Source of the DNA: an uncultured Synechococcales cyanobacterium
GTDB lineage: Bacteria; Cyanobacteriota; Cyanobacteriia; Thermosynechococcales; Thermosynechococcaceae
Length of the DNA: 64,000 bases
Reading direction: 5' to 3'
NCBI GenBank assembly: GCA_902806435.1
Contig: CADCWO010000078.1
Location: 340-64,339, forward strand
The notes beneath the pieces are model-generated. The model worked only from the letters and a program-made list of their open reading frames with translations. It was not told the origin of the DNA and ran no database searches. The position numbers and the translations under genes are program-made. Each line of letters opens with the position of its first letter. Position 1 is the stretch's first letter. This document shows positions 53,884-62,578 of this stretch, piece after piece.

Positions 53884-54510
53884 TCAGGCTTGAGCAAACT
53901 GCTTCCAAGCTTGAGCGAGAACTGTCCCGGCAGACTTGGCAAAGATAACAGTTATTAGAATTCCCACTATCAGGTCTGGTAAGGGTGAGCGCGTCAGCCA
54001 GACTAAGAACGCCGCGCCCAACACAGACGTATTAGCAATCAAGTCATTCCAAGAGCACAACCATACAGAAGACATATTGATATTGTCCTCGCGGTGCCGG
54101 GTCAGTAGCAAAAGACATACCAGGTTGGCACACAGCGCCAAAAAGCCAATTGAACTCATCAGCCCCAGCTCAGGGCTACTGTTGAGAAATACTTGATAGG
54201 TGGCTCTGGCAAAGACCACAATCGCAGAGCCAAACATAATTAAGCCCTTAAGCAGTGCAGAGGCTGCCTGAGATTTACTGCCCTTGTTGATGACGTAGAG
54301 ACTGCTGCCATAGGCAATGGTATCCCCCAGCATATCAAGAGAGTCTCCAGTCAAGGAGAGGGAGTTTGCCCGGATGCCCGCAACCAACTCGACAACGAAC
54401 ATGACGGCATTGATCCCTAAGACGGCCCAAAGCACCCTGCTCTGACTTTGGCCCAGCTGCACCAGGGTGTTGCTGATCGCAAGGATGAAATGATTGCTGA
54501 AACCTTGCAA
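53884..54510 (-). CDS. CDF-type cation efflux protein, short form
   Basis: This 208-residue protein has about six membrane helices and the CDF signature region ELVAGIRANSLSLTGDSLDMLGDTIAYGSSLYVI with its paired metal-site aspartates (DSLDMLGD). In the fifth helix the usual HxxxD site appears changed to SWNDLIAN, following HREDNINMSSVW. The cytoplasmic C-terminal domain of larger CDF proteins is missing, as in a short subgroup of bacterial transporters. It would export a divalent cation such as Co2+, Zn2+ or Fe2+. Metal not predictable. Downstream neighbour is the methyltransferase (convergent). Confidence 0.82.
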   Translation of the reverse strand: MQGFSNHFILAISNTLVQLGQSQSRVLWAVLGINAVMFVVELVAGIRANSLSLTGDSLDMLGDTIAYGSSLYVINKGSKSQAASALLKGLIMFGSAIVVFARATYQVFLNSSPELGLMSSIGFLALCANLVCLLLLTRHREDNINMSSVWLCSWNDLIANTSVLGAAFLVWLTRSPLPDLIVGILITVIFAKSAGTVLAQAWKQFAQA

Positions 54511-54733
54511 TCTCGTTCTAAACCAAGGAAAATCCTCCCGTCATTAAGCAATGCCGGATTTCTTTTGACAGCAATCATCTGTCATTGCCTACCCTCCAGT
54601 CATTCTTAGTTACTAGACTACCAATCCAAGATGAATTAACCTCTCCAGACGTCCTATAACGTAAGCGAGCACCTCGCCAACTTGGCTCAAGGGATAGATT
54701 GGCTGGCCGATGCTGCTAGAGAAGGCAGCGATG

Positions 54734-54779
54734 AAAAAACGGCGTGCCGATGGTGTACAAATACAACTCAAACACGCCG
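54734..54779 (-). terminator. Rho-independent terminator of dps
   Basis: On the minus strand CGGCGTG (54773-54779) pairs with CACGCCG (54740-54746) and is followed by T6 (54739-54734). It lies 22 bp past the dps stop. The loop is long (26 nt) but contains further partial pairing. Confidence 0.75.
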
Positions 54780-54801
54780 CTTCAATCAAGGTTTCAGCTG
54801 A

Positions 54802-55293
54802 TTAGCCGAGTAAACTTCTCAGCATCCAGGCCGTTTTCTCGTGAATCTGCATCCGCTGGGTGAGTAGGTCAGCCGTGGGCTCATCATGGGCGCCTTCAGC
54901 AGCAGGGAATACTGTTCGCGCCGTACGCACAACCGTTTCTTGACCTTCAACCAGTGATTTGATCATTTCTTCGGCAGAGGGAACACCCTTCGCTTCTGAA
55001 ATTGCAGAAAGTTCAGCAAACTCAGCGTAGGTTCCCGGTGCCGGAAAACCAAGAGCACGAATCCGCTCAGCAATGATGTCAACTGCTTCTGCGAGTTCTG
55101 TGTACTGGGTTTCAAACATCAGGTGCAGGGTCTGGAACATCGGTCCTGTAACGTTCCAGTGGTAGTTATGGGTTTTGAGGTAAAGCGTATAAGTATCAGC
55201 TAAAAGGCGAGATAAACCTAGTGCAATTTCTCCTCTCTGCTTTTCATCAATTCCGATATTGACAGGTGCGGTCTCATTTCTGATTGCTTGCAT
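54802..55293 (-). CDS. dps: Dps-family iron-storage and DNA-protection protein
   Basis: This 163-residue ferritin-fold protein is a Dps. The dimer-interface ferroxidase residues are visible in [43 protein letters not shown]: the His/His of NYHWN, then Asp and Glu in DIIAER. It oxidises Fe2+ with peroxide, stores iron and shields DNA. The rest of the fold continues to [21 protein letters not shown]. The gene lies downstream of a sulfiredoxin gene on the same strand; the 114-bp gap between them has a conspicuous inverted repeat. A T-tailed terminator ends it. Confidence 0.94.
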   Translation of the reverse strand: MQAIRNETAPVNIGIDEKQRGEIALGLSRLLADTYTLYLKTHNYHWNVTGPMFQTLHLMFETQYTELAEAVDIIAERIRALGFPAPGTYAEFAELSAISEAKGVPSAEEMIKSLVEGQETVVRTARTVFPAAEGAHDEPTADLLTQRMQIHEKTAWMLRSLLG

Positions 55294-55340
55294 TATGGCT
55301 CCTTATTTGAGTTATGTAGCTTAGATGAATATCGCTGATC

Positions 55341-55402
55341 AGTTACTCGCTCCCCTGTTACTTAAGTTACTCTCAATCCTACTGTTGCTGAAAAGTAACA
55401 GG
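55341..55402. promoter_or_regulatory. GTTACT repeat / inverted-repeat cluster upstream of dps
   Basis: CCTGTTACTT (55354-55363) is perfectly inverted as AAGTAACAGG (55393-55402), and GTTACT occurs three times between 55342 and 55370. This is ~50-110 bp upstream of the dps start and directly after the sulfiredoxin stop. An operator for a stress regulator or the sulfiredoxin 3' stem-loop are both possible; I cannot name the regulator. Confidence 0.4.
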
Positions 55403-55407
55403 TTTCT

Positions 55408-55671
55408 CTAGGCTAAGTGCATTTGTAAGACTGAGCGGGGGGCGCGGCGGACTTGGCAACGGATGGTCTCATGGCCCAAGCGATCGCAAGCCTCATAACG
55501 ATGGCAGCCAGAAAACCCATAGTATTGGCCGTCGACTTCCAGCACATTAATTGGTTCTTGGAGACCAATTTCCTGAATAGATTCCATTAATGCTGCTACT
55601 TTAGCTTGGTCATTTTGCCGAAATAAGGGACGCCGGATTTGTCGAATCGGAATCTCTTGAATTCTAGCCAT
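55408..55671 (-). CDS. srx: Sulfiredoxin
   Basis: This 87-residue protein has the ParB-like fold of sulfiredoxin: the IPIRQIRRPLFRQNDQAKVAALMESIQEIGLQEPINVLEVDGQYYGFSGCHRYEAC block contains the catalytic Cys in FSGCHRYEA. Sulfiredoxin restores over-oxidised (sulfinic) 2-Cys peroxiredoxin with ATP. It sits 114 bp upstream of dps on the same strand, another peroxide-defence gene, so the two may respond to oxidative stress together. The length is typical. Confidence 0.92.
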   Translation of the reverse strand: MARIQEIPIRQIRRPLFRQNDQAKVAALMESIQEIGLQEPINVLEVDGQYYGFSGCHRYEACDRLGHETIRCQVRRAPRSVLQMHLA

Positions 55672-55861
55672 GCCTCAGTCTACTCCGTTGCTGCATCTTT
55701 CCTATAAATCATACTCGTTATGAGTACGATTTGCAAGTTTAATCAAGGACAGGCAAATCTTTAAACCTGCTGCGAAAAAATTGACTGAGGCTCCCAAAAC
55801 CAGTCTTGTGCGTGGATCATATAGGTAGCTCGTGTAATATGGCAAAGCGGAAGGAAAGCGT

Positions 55862-57652
55862 GTGAGAGAGCAGCAAAGCAGTTTTTATCTGGCTCAGAAT
55901 GCTACGAATCAGTGGCAACAAAAACCATGGCTTCGTTGGCCTCAGGGGGCTGTCGTAACGCTCTGTGTTTGGGGCCTGATCGGGGAATCGGCATCGGCAG
56001 CGCCAAACAGCTTGAATCCTCTCTTGAAGATCGGAATTGAACAGCGCTTTGGCACCAAACCTAGCGATCGCATCGTCTTAGAGGCTACTCCCGGTGATCG
56101 GCTGACGTTAACGTTCAAAGCTGAGAACGCCGTCAAAACCCTATATACCAACCAGGTGCAACTAGAAATCAAGCCGCAACCGTTAGTCAAGCCCCGGTTA
56201 GAAGAGCGGGTTGTTCTTAGCACCCACCGCAGCTTTGAAACAGCAGAAACCCAGGCAGCTTCGTGGCGAACCAAAGGGCTTGAGGTAGAAGTGGCTCAGC
56301 CCGAAAGCTGGCAGGTATGGGCCAAACGCAGTCGTTATAACAGCCCCTTACTGCGCCGGTTATTGCTCTACAGCCTGCAAGAGCAAGGAGTGAATAACGC
56401 CTACTTGGAGCGCCAAATCTTGCAGCAAGTTCCCCAGGCAAGCTGGGTTGTAAATGGCTACCGCTACAGCCGGAACAACTTGGATATTACAGCAGCCAAA
56501 GCGCAGATCCGAGTGAACAAAAAACTTTACGCTGGCAGCTTACGCTTACAACCGAATGCCTACGGCAACTACACTCTAGTGAATCAAGTTCCCCTAGAAA
56601 CTTACCTGCGTGGGGTTGTGCCTCATGAAATTGGTGTTAGTGCACCCATCCCGGCGATTCAAGCCCAGGCAATTATTGCCCGCACCTACGTGCTGCGAAA
56701 CTTACGGCGCTTTGCGATTGATAACTACGAGTTGTGTGCTGATACCCAATGCCAAGTGTACCAGGGGCTAGACGGTACGGTTCCAGTTGTCGATAGCGCG
56801 ATCGCTGCTACTACCGGACAAGTCCTGACGTATCAAAATCAACTGGTAGACGCACTTTATTCTTCTACTACTGGCGGTGTCACAGCCCCCTTTCAAGATG
56901 TCTGGGAGGGGTCAGCACGGCCTTACTTAAAAGCGGTAATTGATGCGGTGCCCAACCAAGTTTGGGATCTCTCTCGCTACCCTTTAGGCAATGAGCAAAA
57001 CTTACGAACATTTATCCAACTGCGCCAGGGGTTTAATGAAACAGGCTGGCGGCAGTTTCGCTGGCGTAGTGAAAGCCCTTTGCCCCAGATGAACCAAAGC
57101 CTCAAAACCTATCTAAAAGCCTCAAAAAGCCCCCAGGCTAGCTTCAAAACAATTCAGCAGGTGCAAGTCGCTCAGCGCTCACCCGCCGGACGAGTCCTTA
57201 AGGTCAAGGTGCAGACGGATCAAGGACAGATTGAGCTAGTCAAAGACGATATCTTGCGGGCCTTTGAAGCTCCCAATAGCTTACTGTTCTACCTGGAGCC
57301 GCTTTACCTACCAGAGGAAAGAACCTTAAAAGGTTATGCGTTTGTCGGCGGAGGCTTAGGGCATGGCGTGGGCTTGAGCCAAACTGGTTCCTACCGCTTG
57401 GGGCAGAGTGGCTGGTCGGCGGCCCGGATTTTAGGTTTCTATTATCCGGGTACTCAATTGCAGCCGTTGAACAAGTCCATCGTCTTCTGGCAGGAGCATG
57501 ACTTGACAACCCGCCCGCCAGGAAAGGCTGTTCGTTGGCCGGGCCCGGACAAAACCTCACCTGCTCCCATAACTTTGCCTGCCAACACAACCCACGCGAG
57601 TTGGCTTCAACCCTTCACTCAGTTACTAAGGTTACTGAAGTGGCTAGGGTAA
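55862..57652 (+). CDS. SpoIID/LytB-domain protein
   Basis: This 596-residue protein starts at GTG with AAGGAAAG upstream. A hydrophobic signal-like segment (~25-45, GAVVTLCVWGLIGESASAAP) is followed by an N-terminal beta-rich region and a SpoIID/LytB domain (~230-370) with VPLETYLRGVVPHEIG and QAIIARTYVLRNLRRF. The C-terminal part repeats GGGLGHGVGLSQTGSYRLGQSGWSAARILGFYYPGTQLQP, typical of SpoIID. In Bacillus SpoIID is a lytic transglycosylase of denuded peptidoglycan; the cyanobacterial role is unknown. Exported. Next gene is the lipid kinase fusion. Confidence 0.87.
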   Translation: MREQQSSFYLAQNATNQWQQKPWLRWPQGAVVTLCVWGLIGESASAAPNSLNPLLKIGIEQRFGTKPSDRIVLEATPGDRLTLTFKAENAVKTLYTNQVQLEIKPQPLVKPRLEERVVLSTHRSFETAETQAASWRTKGLEVEVAQPESWQVWAKRSRYNSPLLRRLLLYSLQEQGVNNAYLERQILQQVPQASWVVNGYRYSRNNLDITAAKAQIRVNKKLYAGSLRLQPNAYGNYTLVNQVPLETYLRGVVPHEIGVSAPIPAIQAQAIIARTYVLRNLRRFAIDNYELCADTQCQVYQGLDGTVPVVDSAIAATTGQVLTYQNQLVDALYSSTTGGVTAPFQDVWEGSARPYLKAVIDAVPNQVWDLSRYPLGNEQNLRTFIQLRQGFNETGWRQFRWRSESPLPQMNQSLKTYLKASKSPQASFKTIQQVQVAQRSPAGRVLKVKVQTDQGQIELVKDDILRAFEAPNSLLFYLEPLYLPEERTLKGYAFVGGGLGHGVGLSQTGSYRLGQSGWSAARILGFYYPGTQLQPLNKSIVFWQEHDLTTRPPGKAVRWPGPDKTSPAPITLPANTTHASWLQPFTQLLRLLKWLG

Positions 57653-57738
57653 CTTCCCTTTAATAGGGGGAAAATAAAGCTAGGGATGGGCAATATCGGA
57701 CACATTAACTGTTCATCGAAAAACTGGCTGAGGACACC

Positions 57739-59364
57739 ATGCCCCTGAAGAAACTGAAGGATTTTGACCCAAGCTACTTTGATGTTGATGATGGCGTTAT
57801 AGGGTTTAACGTATACATCGAGGCAACGGAAGAAAAGCTTGGTACAGTGCAAGACATTCTGCTGGATGAACGGGGTTACTTCCGCTACTTTGTCGTTGAT
57901 TTTGGTTTGTTAATTTTCAACAAGAAGGTTGTACTGCCCATAGGCCGCTGCCGAATTGATGACGAGGCCCAGCGGGTTTATGTCCTTGGCCTGGATAGAA
58001 CGCAGGCCGAAAGTTTACCGGAGTACAGCGATCAAGAACAGTTTAACGACGACTATCAAGAACAGATAAGAAGACTGTATGGCACTCCTGGCAATGCGTT
58101 GATCTTTTCACCTGAAGTTACCGCAACTACTACAGGTACCGCAGCGGAGCAGACCAGTGGTATTCCGGCCAAGCACAATCACTTTAACTACCAGCAGGAC
58201 AGCAATTTGTACGAGCTGAATGACTATGATCATCCAACCCTCAAGTTGTACCAACAGCGATTGCTGGCCCAAAATCAAGACAATTCCACAGTAGCGTCGA
58301 GTTCAAAAATCACAGTTAAAATTAGGCCGGCACCTGTCCAGCCGCAAAGCCAATCCCAACCAGCAGACTTTGGCAGTCCAGCTAGCAGTAAGCCGCAGCG
58401 TTTCGCCTGCCTGATTTTTAACCCGGTTGCGGGGCAGTCTGATCCAGAGCAAGATTTAGCAACTATTCGCCGGATATTGGAACCGGAATTTGATTTGGAT
58501 ATCCGGCTGACCACACCAGATGTCGGTGCTAACCAACTAGCGAGAGAAGCTGTAGAGCGTGGTGCCGCCATGATCATTGCCTCTGGGGGGGATGGTACCC
58601 TCTCTGCTGCGGCTGAAGCTGTGGTGGGTACGGGGACCCCTTTGGGCGTGATCTCGCGGGGAACAGCTAATGCCTTTGCCACAGCTCTAGAAATTCCGGT
58701 GGCGATCGAGGATGCCTGTGAGACGATTCTCGGCGGTATAACTCGTGTTGTTGATGCCGCTTATTGCAATGGTAAACCGATGGTTCTACTGGCAGGCATT
58801 GGCTTTGAGGCAGAAACTGTGGAGCGAGCTGACCGGGAATTTAAAAATCGGTTTGGGATGCTGGCCTACGTAATGGCCGGGTTTCAAAACTTGCGAAATC
58901 TGCAATCTTTTGAAACTCGGATTGAAACGGAAGACAAGATCATTACCCTTAGTGCAGCAGCCGTAACGATCGCGAATGCCGCACCAGCCACTTCCGTACT
59001 AGCCCAGGGGCCAGCGCAGTTGCGCGTTGATGATGGCTTATTGGATGTCACCTTAGTTGCTCCGGCAAACAGCCTAGGGGCGGTCGTAGCTGCCTATAAC
59101 CTGTTGCAATCGGCTAATAGTTCGGCAATGACGGATCGGCCAGATACTGGGTTTTTCCGCGCCAAGAGCATTAAAGTCACAACTAATCCCCCCCAAAAAG
59201 TTGTGCTTGATGGGGAAATAATTGGCTATACCCCCGTTGAAATCGAGTGCGTTCCTGGTGGACTAACTATTTTGGTGCCGGCTATTCCTGGAGATAGCCT
59301 TAACGAGAAGTTAGAGGGTCTGCCCAATCTTCACGTTGAGTTGAAGCCGCCAGCAGACAGTTGA
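57739..59364 (+). CDS. PRC-barrel/YegS-BmrU lipid kinase fusion
   Basis: The 541-residue protein joins two domains. Residues ~1-110 are a PRC-barrel (VIGFNVYIEATEEKLGTVQDILLDERGYFRYFVVDFGLLIFNKKVVLPIGRC). After a ~110-residue polar linker, residues ~215-530 are a diacylglycerol-kinase catalytic domain of the YegS/BmrU type, with ACLIFNPVAGQSDPEQDL and the nucleotide motif IIASGGDGTLSAAAEAVVGTGTPLGVISRGTANAFA. It would phosphorylate a lipid such as diacylglycerol. PRC-barrels are found in ribosome maturation and photosynthetic reaction-centre proteins, so the pairing is unusual. It is the second gene after SpoIID. Confidence 0.88.
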   Translation: MPLKKLKDFDPSYFDVDDGVIGFNVYIEATEEKLGTVQDILLDERGYFRYFVVDFGLLIFNKKVVLPIGRCRIDDEAQRVYVLGLDRTQAESLPEYSDQEQFNDDYQEQIRRLYGTPGNALIFSPEVTATTTGTAAEQTSGIPAKHNHFNYQQDSNLYELNDYDHPTLKLYQQRLLAQNQDNSTVASSSKITVKIRPAPVQPQSQSQPADFGSPASSKPQRFACLIFNPVAGQSDPEQDLATIRRILEPEFDLDIRLTTPDVGANQLAREAVERGAAMIIASGGDGTLSAAAEAVVGTGTPLGVISRGTANAFATALEIPVAIEDACETILGGITRVVDAAYCNGKPMVLLAGIGFEAETVERADREFKNRFGMLAYVMAGFQNLRNLQSFETRIETEDKIITLSAAAVTIANAAPATSVLAQGPAQLRVDDGLLDVTLVAPANSLGAVVAAYNLLQSANSSAMTDRPDTGFFRAKSIKVTTNPPQKVVLDGEIIGYTPVEIECVPGGLTILVPAIPGDSLNEKLEGLPNLHVELKPPADS

Positions 59365-59445
59365 AGTCAAAAAACTGGTTTACAGTGATGGAGTGGGTGG
59401 CGATCAAGCTTTTTTCAAGTTCCAGCTAGCCAGCCAAGACAAAAT

Positions 59446-59862
59446 ATGGCCCATTATCAACAATCGCTGAAAATTCAGACAACTGGTAAATCTTTGTGCA
59501 AGATTACCTCCAAGGTAGAAGCCTTGGTTCGTGAGTCCGGCATTACTACAGGCGTCTGCCATCTCTTTTTACGCCATACTTCCGCCAGCCTGATGATTCA
59601 AGAAAACGCTGATCCGGATGTGTTAAAAGACCTGGAGACCTTCTTCTCTTGCCTGATCCCAGAAGGGAAAAGTTACCGTCATAGCACCGAAGGCCCTGAC
59701 GATATGCCAGCCCATATTCGCACCGCCTTGACTCACACATCAGAATACGTTCCGATTGGGCAGCATAAGCTGCTCCTGGGTACCTGGCAGGGGATCTATA
59801 TTTGGGAGCATCGCCAGCACGGATCTTTGCGAGAGGTTGTTGTCCACGTCACAGGCGACTAG
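59446..59862 (+). CDS. YjbQ/UPF0047-family protein
   Basis: This 138-residue protein is full length for the YjbQ family: ESGITTGVCHLFLRHTSASLMIQENADPDVLKDLETFF and the end LLLGTWQGIYIWEHRQHG are conserved. The family folds as a compact beta sandwich with conserved His and Glu that can bind a ligand. E. coli YjbQ has thiamine phosphate synthase activity in vitro and can serve as a second thiamine-phosphate synthase; physiological role uncertain. Lies 81 bp downstream of the lipid kinase and overlaps none; a DUF421 gene follows. Confidence 0.88.
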   Translation: MAHYQQSLKIQTTGKSLCKITSKVEALVRESGITTGVCHLFLRHTSASLMIQENADPDVLKDLETFFSCLIPEGKSYRHSTEGPDDMPAHIRTALTHTSEYVPIGQHKLLLGTWQGIYIWEHRQHGSLREVVVHVTGD

Positions 59863-59932
59863 GGTTACTGGATCAAAACTGCTGTTGAGTGCTGGTCTGA
59901 GCGAACAGCTAGCTAAAATCTTTTTGCCATTT

Positions 59933-60541
59933 ATGAGTACACTATTTCAGGTTGACTGGCAACGGGTCTTCTTTCAGGTTGATTTGCAACAGGTTTTCGT
60001 ACCCCAAACATCGGTTGTCGAACTAGTCTTACGGGGGTCACTAGTTTATTTTGTGGTTGTAGCGATCCTGCGCTTTATGCCGAGCCGGCAGGTAGGAGGT
60101 GTCGGAATTGCTGATTTACTTGTGGTTGTGCTTGTGGCCACTGCGGCACAGGATGCGATGGCAACCGATGATTCATCGATTACCGGCGGCTTGATTTTGG
60201 TCACCACTATTATCGGCTGGAGCTATCTTTTTAATTGGGTGAGCTACAAGGTTCCGCACTTTCAGCGTTTTCTCAACCCGTCTCCTCTACTTTTGGTCAA
60301 AGATGGCGAAATCTCTCAACAAAACATGGAAAGTGGGCTGATCAATAAGCGGGAGTTGATGAGCCAGTTGCGACAACAGGGAGTGCACACCCTAAGTGAG
60401 GTGGAGCGAGCCTATATAGAGGGGGATGGCCGGATCAGCGTCTTTACTAAAGATTTAAAGAAAGAGGATGACAAGCATGGTTCCCAAACCCTTGCCAAGG
60501 AGACTCTTCTCAAAGATCTATCCGAGCAACAACTGGAATAA
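59933..60541 (+). CDS. DUF421 (YetF-type) membrane protein
   Basis: The ATG at 59933 gives 202 residues. Three N-terminal helices (~30-110) are followed by the DUF421 domain: PLLLVKDGEISQQNMESGLINKRELMSQLRQQGVHTLSEVERAYIEGDGRISVF. The family includes Bacillus YetF and YdfR, of unknown function, with two cytoplasmic repeats. A 27-bp tandem duplication (59945-59998, four mismatches) codes FQVDWQRVF/FQVDLQQVF at the N-terminus. The C-terminal ~30 residues are polar. Convergent with chlI, 18 bp apart. Confidence 0.85.
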   Translation: MSTLFQVDWQRVFFQVDLQQVFVPQTSVVELVLRGSLVYFVVVAILRFMPSRQVGGVGIADLLVVVLVATAAQDAMATDDSSITGGLILVTTIIGWSYLFNWVSYKVPHFQRFLNPSPLLLVKDGEISQQNMESGLINKRELMSQLRQQGVHTLSEVERAYIEGDGRISVFTKDLKKEDDKHGSQTLAKETLLKDLSEQQLE

Positions 60542-60559
60542 TTGAGATGCCTGTTGCAA

Positions 60560-61696
60560 TTACTGTCGACTACTAGCAGGCCGAGCTGCCCCATTTTGGG
60601 GTACTGCTACCGCGTCATCTGCTGCTTCCAAGCCAAAAACCTGGTTAAAAACTTTTTCCACTTTGTAACCAGAGTCAATAGATTCCAACGGATCTTTGCG
60701 CAAGCGATGGCGCAAGCAAAGGGTAATCACCCGGCGGATATCATTCACCGTGACTTTCGTGCGCCCTTCCAGTGCGCTTAAGGCCCTGGCAGCCCGATTA
60801 GTAACGATATCTCCGCGGAGCCCATCCACATCCAACTCAGAACAAACCTGCGAGATTTGGACGCGCAATTCATGATCCATAGTCACTGAGGGAAGCAACT
60901 CCTGCGCCGCAATCAGTTTTTGTTGCAGTTCTGCTTGCTGGGGCTGGTGCTCGTCAAGAAAAGTTTGGGGGTCTTGGTCAAATTGGGAGCGTTGCTCCAC
61001 AATTTCAACTCTTAAGGCTGGCTGTTTGACTGTCCGAATCTCAGCGTGCATTCCGAAACGGTCTAGTAACTGGGGCCGCAACTCGCCTTCTTCTGGATTA
61101 CCAGACCCAACCAGTACGAAGCGCGCTGGGTGACGAATCGAAATGCCTTCCCGCTCAACCGTATTCCAACCAGAAGCAGCGGAGTCTAACAACACATCCA
61201 CTAAGTGATCATCGAGCAGATTGACTTCATCGACGTAGAGAATCCCCCGATTAGCTTTAGCCAGTAAGCCGGGTTCAAAGGCTTTAACCCCTTCAGACAA
61301 AGCTTTTTCAATGTCAATCGTGCCACAAACGCGATCTTCTGTTGCGCCTAGGGGTAGATCAACCATCGGCACCTGCTTTTTGGCAATAGCTAAAGTCTGG
61401 CCAGTTTCCAGAGCTTCTTTGACCGCAAGGCTCATCAGCTCTGGGTCATGGGGATCGCTGTTAAAGGCGTCGTCTGTAACTACTTCAATTTCTGGCAAAA
61501 GATCGGCTAAGGCGCGGATGGTTGTGGATTTACCCGTGCCGCGATCGCCCATGATCATGACACCTCCGATCTTCGGGTCAATTACATTCAGAAGGAGCGC
61601 CAGCTTCATCTCCTCTTGGCCGACAATCGCAGCAAAAGGAAAAACGGCACGGCGTGGAACAGTACGGGCAATAGAACTCACAGAATTACCTAACAA
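60560..61696 (-). CDS. chlI: Magnesium chelatase ATPase subunit ChlI
   Basis: ChlI is the AAA+ motor of magnesium chelatase, which inserts Mg into protoporphyrin IX, the first committed step of chlorophyll synthesis. The 378-residue protein is full length, with Walker [27 protein letters not shown], Walker [14 protein letters not shown] and the sensor [23 protein letters not shown]. The first codon is TTG; a GTG at 61681 is an alternative and gives the more usual N-terminus. Monocistronic by spacing; upstream gene lepB is 115 bp away on the same strand. Confidence 0.97.
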   Translation of the reverse strand: MLGNSVSSIARTVPRRAVFPFAAIVGQEEMKLALLLNVIDPKIGGVMIMGDRGTGKSTTIRALADLLPEIEVVTDDAFNSDPHDPELMSLAVKEALETGQTLAIAKKQVPMVDLPLGATEDRVCGTIDIEKALSEGVKAFEPGLLAKANRGILYVDEVNLLDDHLVDVLLDSAASGWNTVEREGISIRHPARFVLVGSGNPEEGELRPQLLDRFGMHAEIRTVKQPALRVEIVEQRSQFDQDPQTFLDEHQPQQAELQQKLIAAQELLPSVTMDHELRVQISQVCSELDVDGLRGDIVTNRAARALSALEGRTKVTVNDIRRVITLCLRHRLRKDPLESIDSGYKVEKVFNQVFGLEAADDAVAVPQNGAARPASSRQ

Positions 61697-61811
61697 GCTG
61701 GGACACGGCTACGAATCGGCTACCTTTCACATTTTGCCATACTCTCAGCACATGCTATTTCTGAAGGATTGCTAACAGCCAATCCAATATTGTTACCCGC
61801 TCTAGAGGTTG

Positions 61812-62438
61812 TCATTGTTTGGCTGCGAGTACCGAGGAAGAGGAGGTTAATTCGATCGACAGTGCTGGCCCAATTGGACCAACTTGCCCAGGCGGCCAGA
61901 AGCGAAAAACAGCGCGACCAACAATCTGCTGCTCTGGCAAAAAGCCCCAGATATGGGAATCATTGCTATTGTTGCGGTTGTCTCCCATCACAAATAACTC
62001 GTGTTCCGGGACACGCAGGGGCCCCCATTCGTATTGGGGTGCTTCGGCAATATAGCTTTCCACTACAGGTTGGTTGTCCAGATAAACTTTACCCTCGTGG
62101 ACTTGAACCACCTGACCGGGGGTGCCAATCACGCGTTTAATAAACGCTTGGTTGGCGCTGTAGCCGATCATTTGTAAAGCCTCCGGAGGCTCAAAGACGA
62201 CAATATCACCTAGATGCGGGGGACGAAAGCGGTAGGCGATTTTCTCAACCACTAACCGATCGCCTGGATACAGTGATGGCACCATGGAGTCCGAGGGAAT
62301 ATAGCGCGATTCTGCTAGGAAGGTGCGGATCAACAATGCCAGGATTAAGGCGATCGCGAGGGTGAGCAAGTTATCTCGCTGGGAGCGCCATACCCTCAAC
62401 CAAGCCGGAGTAGTGGAATTTTTTTTCTCAAAGGTCAT
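61812..62438 (-). CDS. lepB: Signal peptidase I
   Basis: LepB cleaves N-terminal signal peptides of exported proteins. The ATG at 62438 gives 208 residues. It has one membrane anchor (LLTLAIALILALLIRTF), the catalytic Ser in SRYIPSDSMVPSLYPGDRLVVEKI, and the catalytic Lys in AFIKRVIGTPGQVVQVHEGKVYLDNQPV. GDNRNNSNDSHIWGFLP is the family's box D/E. An extension to 62543 is unlikely coding. It lies between sds and chlI, all on the minus strand but with gaps over 100 bp, so not clearly an operon. Confidence 0.95.
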   Translation of the reverse strand: MTFEKKNSTTPAWLRVWRSQRDNLLTLAIALILALLIRTFLAESRYIPSDSMVPSLYPGDRLVVEKIAYRFRPPHLGDIVVFEPPEALQMIGYSANQAFIKRVIGTPGQVVQVHEGKVYLDNQPVVESYIAEAPQYEWGPLRVPEHELFVMGDNRNNSNDSHIWGFLPEQQIVGRAVFRFWPPGQVGPIGPALSIELTSSSSVLAAKQ

Positions 62439-62578
62439 AGAAATACAATTACAAAAAAATGGAGCCCTCATGCCATGAAATGATCCAGCGGCGCTATTAC
62501 TTACTGATTGATTATGATGCTTGGGCGGCCAGGGGAAACTCAATTAGCACTTGTCGCTAGTAGCTTGTATTAGTACCT

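Noticed and set aside
53089-54510. Possible metal-resistance operon (methyltransferase plus CDF transporter)
   Set aside because: The two genes are convergent, not co-transcribed, and the methyltransferase has no metal-related features.
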